DNA of 64,000 nt from Clostridium_AD sp050717535 (GTDB lineage Bacteria > Bacillota > Clostridia > Clostridiales > Clostridiaceae), in assembly GCF_050717535.1 (NCBI RefSeq), contig NZ_JBOITM010000075.1, positions 31,607 to 95,606 on the forward strand, given 5' to 3'. Positions 27,517-36,579 of this stretch are shown in pieces. The notes below the pieces were generated by a model that did no database searches, had not been told where the DNA came from, and saw only the letters and a list, made by a program, of their open reading frames with translations. Numbering within the stretch: the stretch's first letter is position 1; every line of letters begins with the position of its first letter. Made by a program: the position numbers and the translations under genes.

Positions 27517-29523
27517 TTATTCCACTCCAGTTTGAGGATTTTTGTAAAATGAACTTATCATATCAAAATGGTTTACAAGTCTTAATCCATTATTTAGTCT
27601 AAGTACTCTATCAGTATTTTTTATTATATAATTTTCTAACTTATCCATGTATATATTACCCTCTATTTCACTCTCGGTAACCATAGTTAATCCTTTTTCC
27701 CAACTAGCCGTTAACTCTGGATTTAGCAAAGTGGGTATAGAATTTTTCACCACATCATAAATAATTTCTCCAAGAAGTGTAGGCATAACTACCTGGGTCT
27801 TATTATTAGATTTAATATAATCTATTTTTTCAAGCTTTGTTAAAATTCCTGAACGAGTAGCACTTGTACCAATACCAGAGCCTTTAATATGCTCCCTTAG
27901 TTCTTCATCCTCTATAAGTTTACCCGCATTTTCCATAGCTATAATTATTGAACCTGTGGTAAATCTCTTAGGAGGAGAAGTTTTGCCTTCTTTTACAATT
28001 AAATCATCTAGGTCTACACTTTGACCTTTTTTTAAGGTACTTAAAAATTTCATGTTTTTATTTTCACTGTCATAGCTATCATTATCAGGTTTTAGCACCT
28101 CCAAATAACCAATTTCAACGCAAACCTTATCCGAGGTAAAAAATCTTTCCTTATCAACTTTAGTTATAACCGAAACCTTGCTATAAACAGCAGGTGGATA
28201 AAATATTGCTAAAAACCGTCTAAGCACTAAATTATAGATTTTCTTTTGAATATCCTTTAACGCCATATAATTCTGAAGACCTTCTCCTGTTGGTATAATA
28301 GCATAATGATCTGTGACCTTACTATCATCAACATACTTTGTCTTTGCTATATTACTAAACCACTTTTTTTCTAGAATATTCCCAGCTATGTTTTTTATTT
28401 CTGGATCACCATTAAAATTGGTTAATTTTTTCAAGTTCTTATCTATCTCTTTTGCCACCGCTGTAGATAATACCCTGGCATCTGTTCTTGGGTAAGTAAG
28501 CATTTTTTTCTCATATAGTGCTTGAATATGACCAAGAGTTTGTTCTGGATTTATTTTAAATTTTTTAGAGCATTCATTTTGTATTTCTGCTAAATTAAAT
28601 AACAGTGGAGCATTTTTATTTTCTTTCTTCTTAGTAATGTTTTCAACTACGATTTTACCATCTATACTAGAATCTCTAAGGTCTGCTATTAATTTTTCTG
28701 CCATATCTTGCGTTTTGAATCCACCTTCATTATAAAGAATTGGCGATTCAAAATACTCCGAACCTTCTACTGCTTTCCATTCCCCATCATATTTAGATTC
28801 TTCATCTACTTTAAAACTAGCCATAACCCTATAAAAAGGAGTGACAACAAAATCTCTTACTTCTCTTTCTCTTAAAACCACCATACCAAGTACACAAGAC
28901 ATTACACGTCCCACTGCAATAACTATATAATTTTTTCCAAGATAATTACTTACAGTTTTTCCATAGACTAAACTTAGAAGCCTAGAAAAATTAATTCCCA
29001 TTAGATAGTCCTCTTTTGCCCTTAAATAAGCGGCTTCTGATAAATTATCATACTCACTTAAATCCTTTGCTTCTTTAACTCCACGAATTATCTCTTCTTC
29101 TGTTTGTGAATCTATCCACACTCTTCGTTTTTGTTTATTAGGACAGCCAGACATTTCATCCACTAACCTGTAGATATACTCGCCCTCCCTTCCAGAATCT
29201 GTACAAACGTAAATTCTGTCAATATCATCACGAATTAATTGACTCTTAACTATATTAAATTGTTTTTTCACTCCATCTATAACTTCATATTTATATGTTT
29301 TAGGTAAAAATGGCAAAGTATTCAAAGACCACTTTTTTAATTTTACATCATACTTCTCAGGGTAGCTCATAGTAACAAGATGTCCCACACACCATGTAAC
29401 AACAGCTTTGTCAGACTCTATAAATCCATCTGATTTTCTCCCATTAATTTTTAAGGCTTTGGCAAACTCTGCTGCAACACTTGGCTTTTCTGTAATAAAT
29501 AATGCCTTACTGATATGTACCAC
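27517..29523 (-). CDS. topB: DNA topoisomerase III (type IA)
   Basis: 668-residue enzyme that passes single strands through a transient break and decatenates recombination and replication intermediates. A TOPRIM domain opens the protein (ALFITEKPSVAAEFAKAL, later CTDSGREGEYIYRLV), and the active-site tyrosine is in MLTYPRTDARVLS. No zinc-finger tail is present, as is usual for TopB as opposed to TopA. The start is assigned to GTG at 29523 with only a weak upstream site. Context: upstream on the same strand lies the YhaN/YhaO nuclease pair, so this may be a repair-related block. Confidence 0.88.
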   Translation of the reverse strand: MVHISKALFITEKPSVAAEFAKALKINGRKSDGFIESDKAVVTWCVGHLVTMSYPEKYDVKLKKWSLNTLPFLPKTYKYEVIDGVKKQFNIVKSQLIRDDIDRIYVCTDSGREGEYIYRLVDEMSGCPNKQKRRVWIDSQTEEEIIRGVKEAKDLSEYDNLSEAAYLRAKEDYLMGINFSRLLSLVYGKTVSNYLGKNYIVIAVGRVMSCVLGMVVLREREVRDFVVTPFYRVMASFKVDEESKYDGEWKAVEGSEYFESPILYNEGGFKTQDMAEKLIADLRDSSIDGKIVVENITKKKENKNAPLLFNLAEIQNECSKKFKINPEQTLGHIQALYEKKMLTYPRTDARVLSTAVAKEIDKNLKKLTNFNGDPEIKNIAGNILEKKWFSNIAKTKYVDDSKVTDHYAIIPTGEGLQNYMALKDIQKKIYNLVLRRFLAIFYPPAVYSKVSVITKVDKERFFTSDKVCVEIGYLEVLKPDNDSYDSENKNMKFLSTLKKGQSVDLDDLIVKEGKTSPPKRFTTGSIIIAMENAGKLIEDEELREHIKGSGIGTSATRSGILTKLEKIDYIKSNNKTQVVMPTLLGEIIYDVVKNSIPTLLNPELTASWEKGLTMVTESEIEGNIYMDKLENYIIKNTDRVLRLNNGLRLVNHFDMISSFYKNPQTGVE

Positions 29524-29639
29524 TTCACTTTCTATTATATTGTATAAAAAATCTTATTTTAGATGTCACTAAAAATTGTTTCAAAGAATCTATTATACCA
29601 TTATCTAGACACTTAGACACATGAAAATTCAAATGTGCC

Positions 29640-32543
29640 TTATAGTGTTTTTAAATATTCGCTTAAATCTTCCCCTATGGATTTTGTAAATCTACCCTTT
29701 TCTAATCTGAAATATTGTGATTGCACGCTTTGCTCCCTTATTAGTTCTACTAAGGTTGAATGGCAAGTAAGAACAAATATCTGATGAGTCTTTGACAATT
29801 TTACTAAGGCTTTAACTGTATTTTTGGTATGTGCTATATCAAAGTTAACAAAAGAATCATCAAGTATCACAGGCAAGCTTGGCATGATTTCTTTTATTCT
29901 GCTTATGCGAACTGCCAAAAATAATTGTTCTTTTGTACCTCTACTTAATTGTTTTGAACTCTCCATAATGCTTTCATCTCGTAGTATTGTTTTAAAGTCT
30001 CCCTGCATTAAATTCTCCATGGGCATAATATCTTTGTATTCCCCTGAAGTTATTTCACTTAGAATATCACTGGCCCCTTTTAATAATTTATCCTTAGTAT
30101 TCACTAAAAATCTTTCTCTGATTTTTTCTAAGAATAATGCAGCTGTATTATAAACCGCATATCTTTCTGCAAGTGGTCTTAACTGAGCTCTTGCTTCTCT
30201 AATGCCTTTATCATACTCTAAAAGCTTTTCATCTGAATTTAAGGCTTGGATTTCATCTTTAATTGTTTGTTTCTCATTCTTTAGAGTTTCTATCTCCCCT
30301 ACTAATACTTTAATTTCATTATTCAAAAGCTCATAATCATAATTGAGTTCATCCATAGTAGGAAACTTCTTATATAAATATTCCATGATTTTTAATAGCT
30401 TTTCATCTTCATTCTCAATTTTAAAATTTTCATCCTCAATTTCTGTAACCTGGATATTCTCATTATATAATATATTTTTTATGCGCTGACCTTTTACTAC
30501 TTGTAATAACTTATCTTTAATAATTTTTAAATTCTTCTGATGATTTGTATATTTTATATACTTTTCACCCTTACATATATAATTTTCTAAGGATGTAATT
30601 ACATTTTCAGAGTAATTTTCCTCTGGATTATTTTCACTGGAATAACTATCCCCTAAAAAATCATATATTTCCTGTTGTAATATATTTAATTTTGAAAAAC
30701 TATTTTCAGTTTTATCTCCCAGTATTGAGTACTTATATAGCTCTTCTACTTTTAGCAGTATATCATTACAAATATTACCAATATTATCTATATTTATTCC
30801 TTTAAAATCCACACTATCTAAACTTTTAGTATTAAATTCAGTAAATTTATTAAGCACAACAATAATTCTATTCAAAGTTTCACTAAGGGTAGTAAATTCC
30901 TTGTTTAATTTTTTCTCTAGTAAATTATATCCACATATTTCATCCTTTAAAAAAGTAGCTATTTTAAAATACTCTTTAATATCTTCATTAGAAACCCGCA
31001 CGTCGAGCTTTAGAATATCCCTATACTCGTCCATTATATTATTCATTTTCTGCATTGCTTCATCTAGAATTTTTAGTTCTTCAGAGGTCTTACTAAAAAG
31101 CACTTCTATTTTATCAATTCCTGCTTTAGTTTCTAGATTTCTGTTTAATATTAATTTACTATTAGAGTGATTTATAAACAAATATAGAGCTGTACCTATA
31201 GCTCCGATTAATATTATTAAGCAACCTAATAATTTATCTATAAAAAACAATACAAATCCTAAAATTATAAAAAAAAGGGTAAAATAAAAATATTTTTTAG
31301 CATAAGCTTCAGGATTATAGGGTCCAATTTGTTTTTCTAAAGTCTCCTTTTGTATTTTAAAATCTTCTATCTTTTTATTGCACTCCACTCTTTCCACTTC
31401 TATTTTTCTGAATTTTTCAATATGACCGTTTAAAATAGTTGCTTGAACCTCATCACAATTGATCTCTTGTACAAGGTCAAAGCTAGTCCAATTAATATTT
31501 GCCTTTTTAATCTTATCCATTAAGGCTTGTGTTTTTTCAAAATATTCATTTTTTATAATAAGTAGATTTTTGCTCATTTCTTTAATTCCAGATAAGCCAT
31601 TATAAAAATTATTAATAAACCCCTTATTTTCAACTAGCAACTCTTTAATCCTGGAATCCTTAGAGGTTTCTCTTTGAAACTCATAGTTGTCACTATTATA
31701 CTGTTCTAGTGTTTTAATATATTGAATTTTTAGGGTCTTAGCTTTTTCTATATTATATTCCTTTATATCCTCTAATTTAAAAGTGTAGCTTAAAAGCTCC
31801 TCTTCCAACTTCGTTTTACTTTCATTAAGCTGATAATTATGCTTTAACATCTCTAATTTAATCATATTATCATTACTGTTTTGGAGCTGCTTCTCCTTTG
31901 AATTTATAACGCCTAAAAGCTTAGAGGCAATATTTTTCTTTTGCACAAAAGTATCCAATAGCAAAATTGATTTTTTCCTTCCCTCCACACCTTTTTTAAT
32001 ATTTTCTGTGTAAGGCTTAAACATTTTGGTTGATGGATTTCCCCGAGTACCACCAATTGTATTTGCAATACCTCTTAATTCTTTAGCAATAGATGGTATT
32101 TTTACAATATGTTTAAATCCTGCTCCGAGTAGCATTGACTGTAAATTACTATCTTCTTTATCCGAACTCTTATTAAGTTCATCAAGACTTATAGTAAATA
32201 ATTCTCTGTAGGTTGCCTTATCTATATTGTATAAAGATTTACTTACCATATTATGATCCATATTTCTATAAACTATCTCCGGGTTACTAAATCCCTTTAA
32301 GAGTATATTTACTTCATTACCTTTTTCTAATTCTATGTTGCATCTAACATCATATTGGAATTTAGCCGGTGGCAAATTACTATTTTGAGAAAACCCATAG
32401 GGTATATTTCTAATTATTTGCATTAAGCTTGTTTTACCAGACCTATTTGCTCCACCAACAACTATTATTCCTCCCTCTAAGTTTTCCAACATTTCACCTT
32501 GAAACACCCCAAAATCCCTGATATCCAACTGTGTTATTTTCAA
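29640..32543 (-). CDS. SbcC/Rad50-like ATPase, YhaN type
   Basis: 967-residue SMC-like protein. Walker A is at GGANRSGKT (30-38); the C-terminal half has the ABC signature LSRGTKEQLFLAVRI and Walker B LPVILDDSFVNFD, with coiled coils between. The middle contains two adjacent hydrophobic segments (YFTLFFIILGFVLFFID and LLGCLIILIGAIGTALYLF), which are unusual for SbcC and suggest membrane attachment, as in the Bacillus YhaN group. It is encoded 11 bases after the metallophosphoesterase gene, which should supply the nuclease subunit. Likely role: processing of DNA ends or hairpins. Confidence 0.82.
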   Translation of the reverse strand: MKITQLDIRDFGVFQGEMLENLEGGIIVVGGANRSGKTSLMQIIRNIPYGFSQNSNLPPAKFQYDVRCNIELEKGNEVNILLKGFSNPEIVYRNMDHNMVSKSLYNIDKATYRELFTISLDELNKSSDKEDSNLQSMLLGAGFKHIVKIPSIAKELRGIANTIGGTRGNPSTKMFKPYTENIKKGVEGRKKSILLLDTFVQKKNIASKLLGVINSKEKQLQNSNDNMIKLEMLKHNYQLNESKTKLEEELLSYTFKLEDIKEYNIEKAKTLKIQYIKTLEQYNSDNYEFQRETSKDSRIKELLVENKGFINNFYNGLSGIKEMSKNLLIIKNEYFEKTQALMDKIKKANINWTSFDLVQEINCDEVQATILNGHIEKFRKIEVERVECNKKIEDFKIQKETLEKQIGPYNPEAYAKKYFYFTLFFIILGFVLFFIDKLLGCLIILIGAIGTALYLFINHSNSKLILNRNLETKAGIDKIEVLFSKTSEELKILDEAMQKMNNIMDEYRDILKLDVRVSNEDIKEYFKIATFLKDEICGYNLLEKKLNKEFTTLSETLNRIIVVLNKFTEFNTKSLDSVDFKGINIDNIGNICNDILLKVEELYKYSILGDKTENSFSKLNILQQEIYDFLGDSYSSENNPEENYSENVITSLENYICKGEKYIKYTNHQKNLKIIKDKLLQVVKGQRIKNILYNENIQVTEIEDENFKIENEDEKLLKIMEYLYKKFPTMDELNYDYELLNNEIKVLVGEIETLKNEKQTIKDEIQALNSDEKLLEYDKGIREARAQLRPLAERYAVYNTAALFLEKIRERFLVNTKDKLLKGASDILSEITSGEYKDIMPMENLMQGDFKTILRDESIMESSKQLSRGTKEQLFLAVRISRIKEIMPSLPVILDDSFVNFDIAHTKNTVKALVKLSKTHQIFVLTCHSTLVELIREQSVQSQYFRLEKGRFTKSIGEDLSEYLKTL

Positions 32544-32554
32544 ATTCTCACCCC

Positions 32555-33901
32555 CTAACCTATTTCTAGTGCTTCTACTAATTTTTCAATAACTAGTTGC
32601 CTAGCTTGCAGTATAATATCTTCTGTTATTTCTTCATCAAAATCAAATTTGTCTTCATCTATATTTTCAGTGTGAATTTGCTCTTTCCATATAGAGCCCC
32701 AATTTTTTTGGAGCTTTCCTTTACTTTCTCCCTCCGTACTATATAAATTAATCACCTCATCTAAATCACGGAAGATAGAGTTTTGTACTTTAAGCCCTTC
32801 AAAATCTTTCATGAGAGAAGTTGTCCTAAATATTATGGAATCTACCCATATAAAATACTTTTCTGAGGAAAGTTCTTCGTTTATATCATCTATAAATTGT
32901 TTATAATCATCTTCCTTCATATGAGTTATTTTATCTTGCAATTCTGTTCTTCCTTTTATTATTAATTGTACAATATGGCCCTTAAATTCATGAGATAAAT
33001 CATCCCCTGAATTCACAAATTCAGTAGAAATTTCAGGTATATTATATATAAGTTCCCTTGCTTTTTCTAGAATTACCACCATTAAATCGCTAAAATTTTC
33101 TGTCTTATTTTCTTCATTTATTGCTATTTCCACCCTCTTATATATTATAGTTGATATAGGCAAGAATTTCATACTGAGAATCTCTTTCTTCCCTACCTCA
33201 ACTAAGAAAACTCCGCCTTGCCCCTGCTCTCCCATGTCTCGCCCTTGAGGGATTCCTGGAAAAACTACAATAGGTTTTGTATCACTCAAAATATTAGTTT
33301 TGTGAATATGTCCTAGCGCCCAATAATCTATATTAGGTATCTTTTTAAGTTCATCTAATGTACAAGGAATATAATTTTTATTATCCCCCTCCATTGCAGT
33401 ATGTAGCATTGCAATATTAAAAACATCATTATCCAATAAATAGTTCTCATAAATTTTTTCTCTTTCATTTCTACTCTTATAAGATTTTCCAATTACTCTC
33501 GCAATAAGTTCCCCCGCTTTGTATACCTGAAATGTTTCTACATTATCAGAACTTAAGACATGAACATTGGGCGGCATGTCAAACAATTCTCGTTTTTCAT
33601 TTGTAGCATCGTGATTGCCATAAATAACATATACACCTATATTGGATTCATTTAGTAATAGACATTGATTAATAAAAAATCTATTCCCTCTTACAGACCT
33701 TAAATAGCTATCATATACATCTCCACAAATCAAAATAAAATCCACTTTATACAAAACAGCAACTCTACATACCCTCTCAAAAGCATTATATACGGCTTCT
33801 TTACACAAGCTTTGTATATCTTCCTGGGGCTGCCCATTTATATTAAGAAAGGATCCTAAATGCAAATCTGCAGTATGAATAAATCGAAATGTTTCACTCA
33901 T
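32555..33901 (-). CDS. SbcD/YhaO-type DNA repair exonuclease
   Basis: 448-residue calcineurin-like metallophosphoesterase. Metal-binding motifs occur in order: HTADLHLGS, CGDVYDS, YGNHDA, the AMLHTAME histidine and WALGHIHKT. These coordinate two manganese ions in Mre11/SbcD nucleases. The C-terminal 150 residues are acidic and helical and probably bind the partner ATPase encoded directly downstream. Its ATG follows AGGTGGTGG. The acidic stretch ENIDEDKFDFDEEITED near the end is notable. Confidence 0.85.
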   Translation of the reverse strand: MSETFRFIHTADLHLGSFLNINGQPQEDIQSLCKEAVYNAFERVCRVAVLYKVDFILICGDVYDSYLRSVRGNRFFINQCLLLNESNIGVYVIYGNHDATNEKRELFDMPPNVHVLSSDNVETFQVYKAGELIARVIGKSYKSRNEREKIYENYLLDNDVFNIAMLHTAMEGDNKNYIPCTLDELKKIPNIDYWALGHIHKTNILSDTKPIVVFPGIPQGRDMGEQGQGGVFLVEVGKKEILSMKFLPISTIIYKRVEIAINEENKTENFSDLMVVILEKARELIYNIPEISTEFVNSGDDLSHEFKGHIVQLIIKGRTELQDKITHMKEDDYKQFIDDINEELSSEKYFIWVDSIIFRTTSLMKDFEGLKVQNSIFRDLDEVINLYSTEGESKGKLQKNWGSIWKEQIHTENIDEDKFDFDEEITEDIILQARQLVIEKLVEALEIG

Positions 33902-34127
33902 TACTTTTCCACCACCTAATTTTTTGGAATGCTAATATATATATTTTACCATAAAAAACAAAGATATATATCACCCAACTTATTTGAAATATCATAATTT
34001 TCTAAAATTATTTTTTTATATCACACATCAGAAAAATGTTTTAAGTTATAATAGTATTTATACTGATTATGGGATATAACAATTAAAAATTATTATATCC
34101 TCTAATAAAACGAGGAGGTTAAATAAA

Positions 34128-35165
34128 ATGAAATTTATTGATTTAAGAAGTGATACAGTAACGGAGCCTACCCAAAATATGAGACAGGCTATGTTTACAG
34201 CAGAGGTTGGAGATGATGTTTATGGTGATGATCCAACTGTGAAAACTTTAGAAGAATATGCTGCCAAACTTGTTAATAAAGAGGCCGCACTCTTTGTACC
34301 AAGTGGTACTTTTGGAAATCAACTAGCTATTTTTACCCATTGTACCAGAGGTAATGAAGTTATTCTTGGTGATGATTGTCACATAGTAATACATGAAGTT
34401 GGTGCCTCATCAATAATTGCTGGAGTTCAGCTACGAACTTTACTTAGTAATAAAGGAGAACTGGATCCTGACCAAATTGAAGCTAGAATTAGAAAAGAAG
34501 ATGAGGATATTCATTACCCTAGTACAGGTCTTATCTGTATAGAAAATGCACATTCCTGTGGAAGAGTGATTCCACTAAGTACAATGGAGAAAATTTATAC
34601 ATTAGCAAAGAAGCATGATGTACCAGTTCACTTAGATGGAGCAAGGCTTTTTAATGCCGCGGCCTACTTAGATGTGGATGCCAGTGAAATCACTAACTAT
34701 TGTGACAGTGTTATGTTTTGTTTATCTAAAGGTCTTTGTGCGCCTATAGGTTCAATGCTTGCTGGAGATAGACAATTTATTGATAAAGCAAGAAAGAAAA
34801 GAAAAATTTTAGGTGGAGGTTTAAGACAAGCAGGTATTTTAGCTGCAGCTGGACTTGTAGCCTTGCGTGAAATGATTCCTCAGCTAAAAGTAGATCATGA
34901 AAATGCAATATTGCTCGGAGAAGAATTGTCAAAGATACCAGGAATAGTAGTAAATAAAGAAGATACTCATATTAATATGGTATTCTTTAATATGCATAGC
35001 ACTGGATTGTGTAGCGATGAATTAGTAGAGAAATTCTACACTAAAGGAATCAAAATTAATGGTGAAGAAGATGGATTAATGCGCTTTGTTACTCACAATT
35101 GGGTTTCAAAAGAAGATATTAAGTTTGTTGTAGACTCTATAAAAGAGATTCTATCAACCAATTAA
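34128..35165 (+). CDS. ltaE: Low-specificity L-threonine aldolase
   Basis: 345-residue PLP enzyme that cleaves L-threonine or L-allo-threonine to glycine and acetaldehyde. The N-terminus IDLRSDTVTEPT is diagnostic, with VGDDVYGDDPTV after it. D170 (VHLDGARLFNAA) pairs with the pyridine nitrogen, and the PLP lysine is K201 in CLSKGLCAPIGSM. It has a strong GAGGAGG site. It is the last protein-coding gene before the tandem structured RNAs and is unlikely to be cotranscribed with them, as a TATAAT-like box lies between. Confidence 0.93.
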   Translation: MKFIDLRSDTVTEPTQNMRQAMFTAEVGDDVYGDDPTVKTLEEYAAKLVNKEAALFVPSGTFGNQLAIFTHCTRGNEVILGDDCHIVIHEVGASSIIAGVQLRTLLSNKGELDPDQIEARIRKEDEDIHYPSTGLICIENAHSCGRVIPLSTMEKIYTLAKKHDVPVHLDGARLFNAAAYLDVDASEITNYCDSVMFCLSKGLCAPIGSMLAGDRQFIDKARKKRKILGGGLRQAGILAAAGLVALREMIPQLKVDHENAILLGEELSKIPGIVVNKEDTHINMVFFNMHSTGLCSDELVEKFYTKGIKINGEEDGLMRFVTHNWVSKEDIKFVVDSIKEILSTN

Positions 35166-35247
35166 TTTACAATTTTTTCTTATATCACTAATATCTGTTT
35201 TAGTATAATAAATTAAAAAAAGCATACAATAATGTTAGTAGATGATC

Positions 35248-35690
35248 CAAAGTGGTTGAGCCTAGAGTACTCCTAGATTTAAAATAGTTTTAGAGTATTC
35301 GGCCAAAGGTGTATACGATATCTACTAAGGTTTTTTATATGCCGGAGGGAAGATTATTATGGGTTCTTAACAGCTGTATATGTGCCCAACTGTATGTATA
35401 TGGTTCTCCCGGATGTGTAATAGTCGAGCTAAGATGATATAGGTTGCCGCAGGTTTTATTAATATATAACTAGGGGTTATTCTTGGTCGAGAGATTATTT
35501 TTAGCTCCCAAGGTGTTCTATATGGTCGAGTAAAGATGTATATATGTGCTGTAATGCTCTATTGTTGTCGAAAGATTGCATATGGGTATGTAGGGATGTT
35601 TATATGTTGTAGCGTAGATTGCTTTGGGTTGTCAAATAAATCCCTAGGGTTAAAAGGCATATTTAAAAATTTTGCCTTTTAAAATTAGAC
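35248..35690 (+). ncRNA. Large structured RNA, copy 1 (family not recognised)
   Basis: No usable open frame exists in this 440-base stretch, yet it matches 36580-37066 in ordered blocks: GGTTGAG 35254, GGCCAAAGGTGTAT 35301, GCCGGAGGGAAGAT 35341, GTCGAGCTAAGA 35423, TGCCGCAGG 35445, GTCGAGAGATTATTT 35486, TCGAGTAAAGATGTAT 35526, GTCGAAAGATT 35567, TAGGGATGT 35591 and GTTGTAG 35606. Inter-block distances agree with copy 2 to within two bases, apart from one insertion. GAGTACTC (35265) pairs with GAGTATTC (35293); the G-U pairs fit only a plus-strand RNA. A TATAAT box sits at 35204-35209, and the transcript should end in the AAAAGGCA hairpin at 35652-35680. OLE, ROOL, GOLLD, HEARO and raiA were considered but none could be confirmed. 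Confidence 0.75.
35652..35680 (+). terminator. Hairpin ending structured RNA copy 1
   Basis: AAAAGGCA at 35652-35659 pairs with TGCCTTTT at 35673-35680. The following T-run is weak, but a much stronger hairpin follows at 35698. Confidence 0.5.
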
Positions 35691-35697
35691 ATATGGA

Positions 35698-35747
35698 AAC
35701 AAATAACCAGTCAACTATGCTAGCATCTTTGACTGGTTATTTGTTTT
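35698..35747. terminator. Strong bidirectional terminator between RNA copy 1 and GerMN gene
   Basis: An 18-base arm starting AAACAAATAACCAGTCAA is repeated inverted, ending TTGACTGGTTATTTGTTT, around a loop of about 14 bases. It should stop both the plus-strand RNA and the minus-strand lipoprotein gene. Confidence 0.8.
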
Positions 35748-35789
35748 GCACTTCTTATGTTTTAAATATGACATCATGTCCTATAAGTA

Positions 35790-36356
35790 TTATTTCTTTA
35801 ATAGATCTGTATTTTCACTCATAGGTTGAGTTGTATCCAAATGACCTGCAATAGACTCAACTTTTTTTCCTTCAATTAGAAATTGAACCTTTGTTATACC
35901 TAATTCCTTATATGAAACCAATGTATTTACAATTGAATATAACGCCATTTGTTCTCCAGTAGATCCACTTATTTTCTCACTTACGTTCGCTTTAAAATCA
36001 ACAGTAGCTATATTATCCTTAACCACCACATCTAATATTTCTACACCTTTAGGTATTGTTGCAATTAATTTTCCTGTGCCACTTGGTCCTTTAACTAATT
36101 CCGCTACAATAGACTTTGCTGTAGGCTTCTCTAAATCTCTTTTCTCCCCTACTAGATACATAGCTTGGTCATCACTAAAATACAATACCACTTGACTACT
36201 TTTTGTTTCTTCCGGTTGTACTTTTTTTGCCGCTACTGTTTCCTTTTTAACTGTGCTTTCAGGTGTTTTTTCTTTTGTTACATCGGTTTTGCCACACGCA
36301 ACCAATGTAAACATTAATACACTACATAATATTACTGAAAAAATTTTTTTCATCAT
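35790..36356 (-). CDS. GerMN-domain lipoprotein
   Basis: About 188 residues. A lipoprotein signal with lipobox LVAC is followed by a lysine- and glutamate-rich linker. A GerMN domain comes next (VVLYFSDDQAMYLVGEKRDL to VQFLIEGKKVESIAGHLD), the module of the spore germination protein GerM and other cell-surface proteins. It should be tethered to the outer face of the membrane. I favour the ATG at 36356, eight bases after AGGA; GTG at 36362 would sit on the ribosome binding site. The gene lies on the opposite strand between the two structured RNA copies. Confidence 0.82.
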   Translation of the reverse strand: MMKKIFSVILCSVLMFTLVACGKTDVTKEKTPESTVKKETVAAKKVQPEETKSSQVVLYFSDDQAMYLVGEKRDLEKPTAKSIVAELVKGPSGTGKLIATIPKGVEILDVVVKDNIATVDFKANVSEKISGSTGEQMALYSIVNTLVSYKELGITKVQFLIEGKKVESIAGHLDTTQPMSENTDLLKK

Positions 36357-36579
36357 TGTCACCGTCCTAATAAAATATTATATTAATAATAATAGAATCT
36401 AAAGTTAAATGGAACACCTTTGATTTTATTAGCAATCATATGTAAATTATATCATATAATATTCCCTTATGTGGAAATGTTTATTAAAATTAACTTTTTC
36501 ATTTTATACTACGAGATTTTTATATTGTTTTATGGATTTTTGAATAATTAAAATAGATTAGGTAAAAATATTTACTAGA

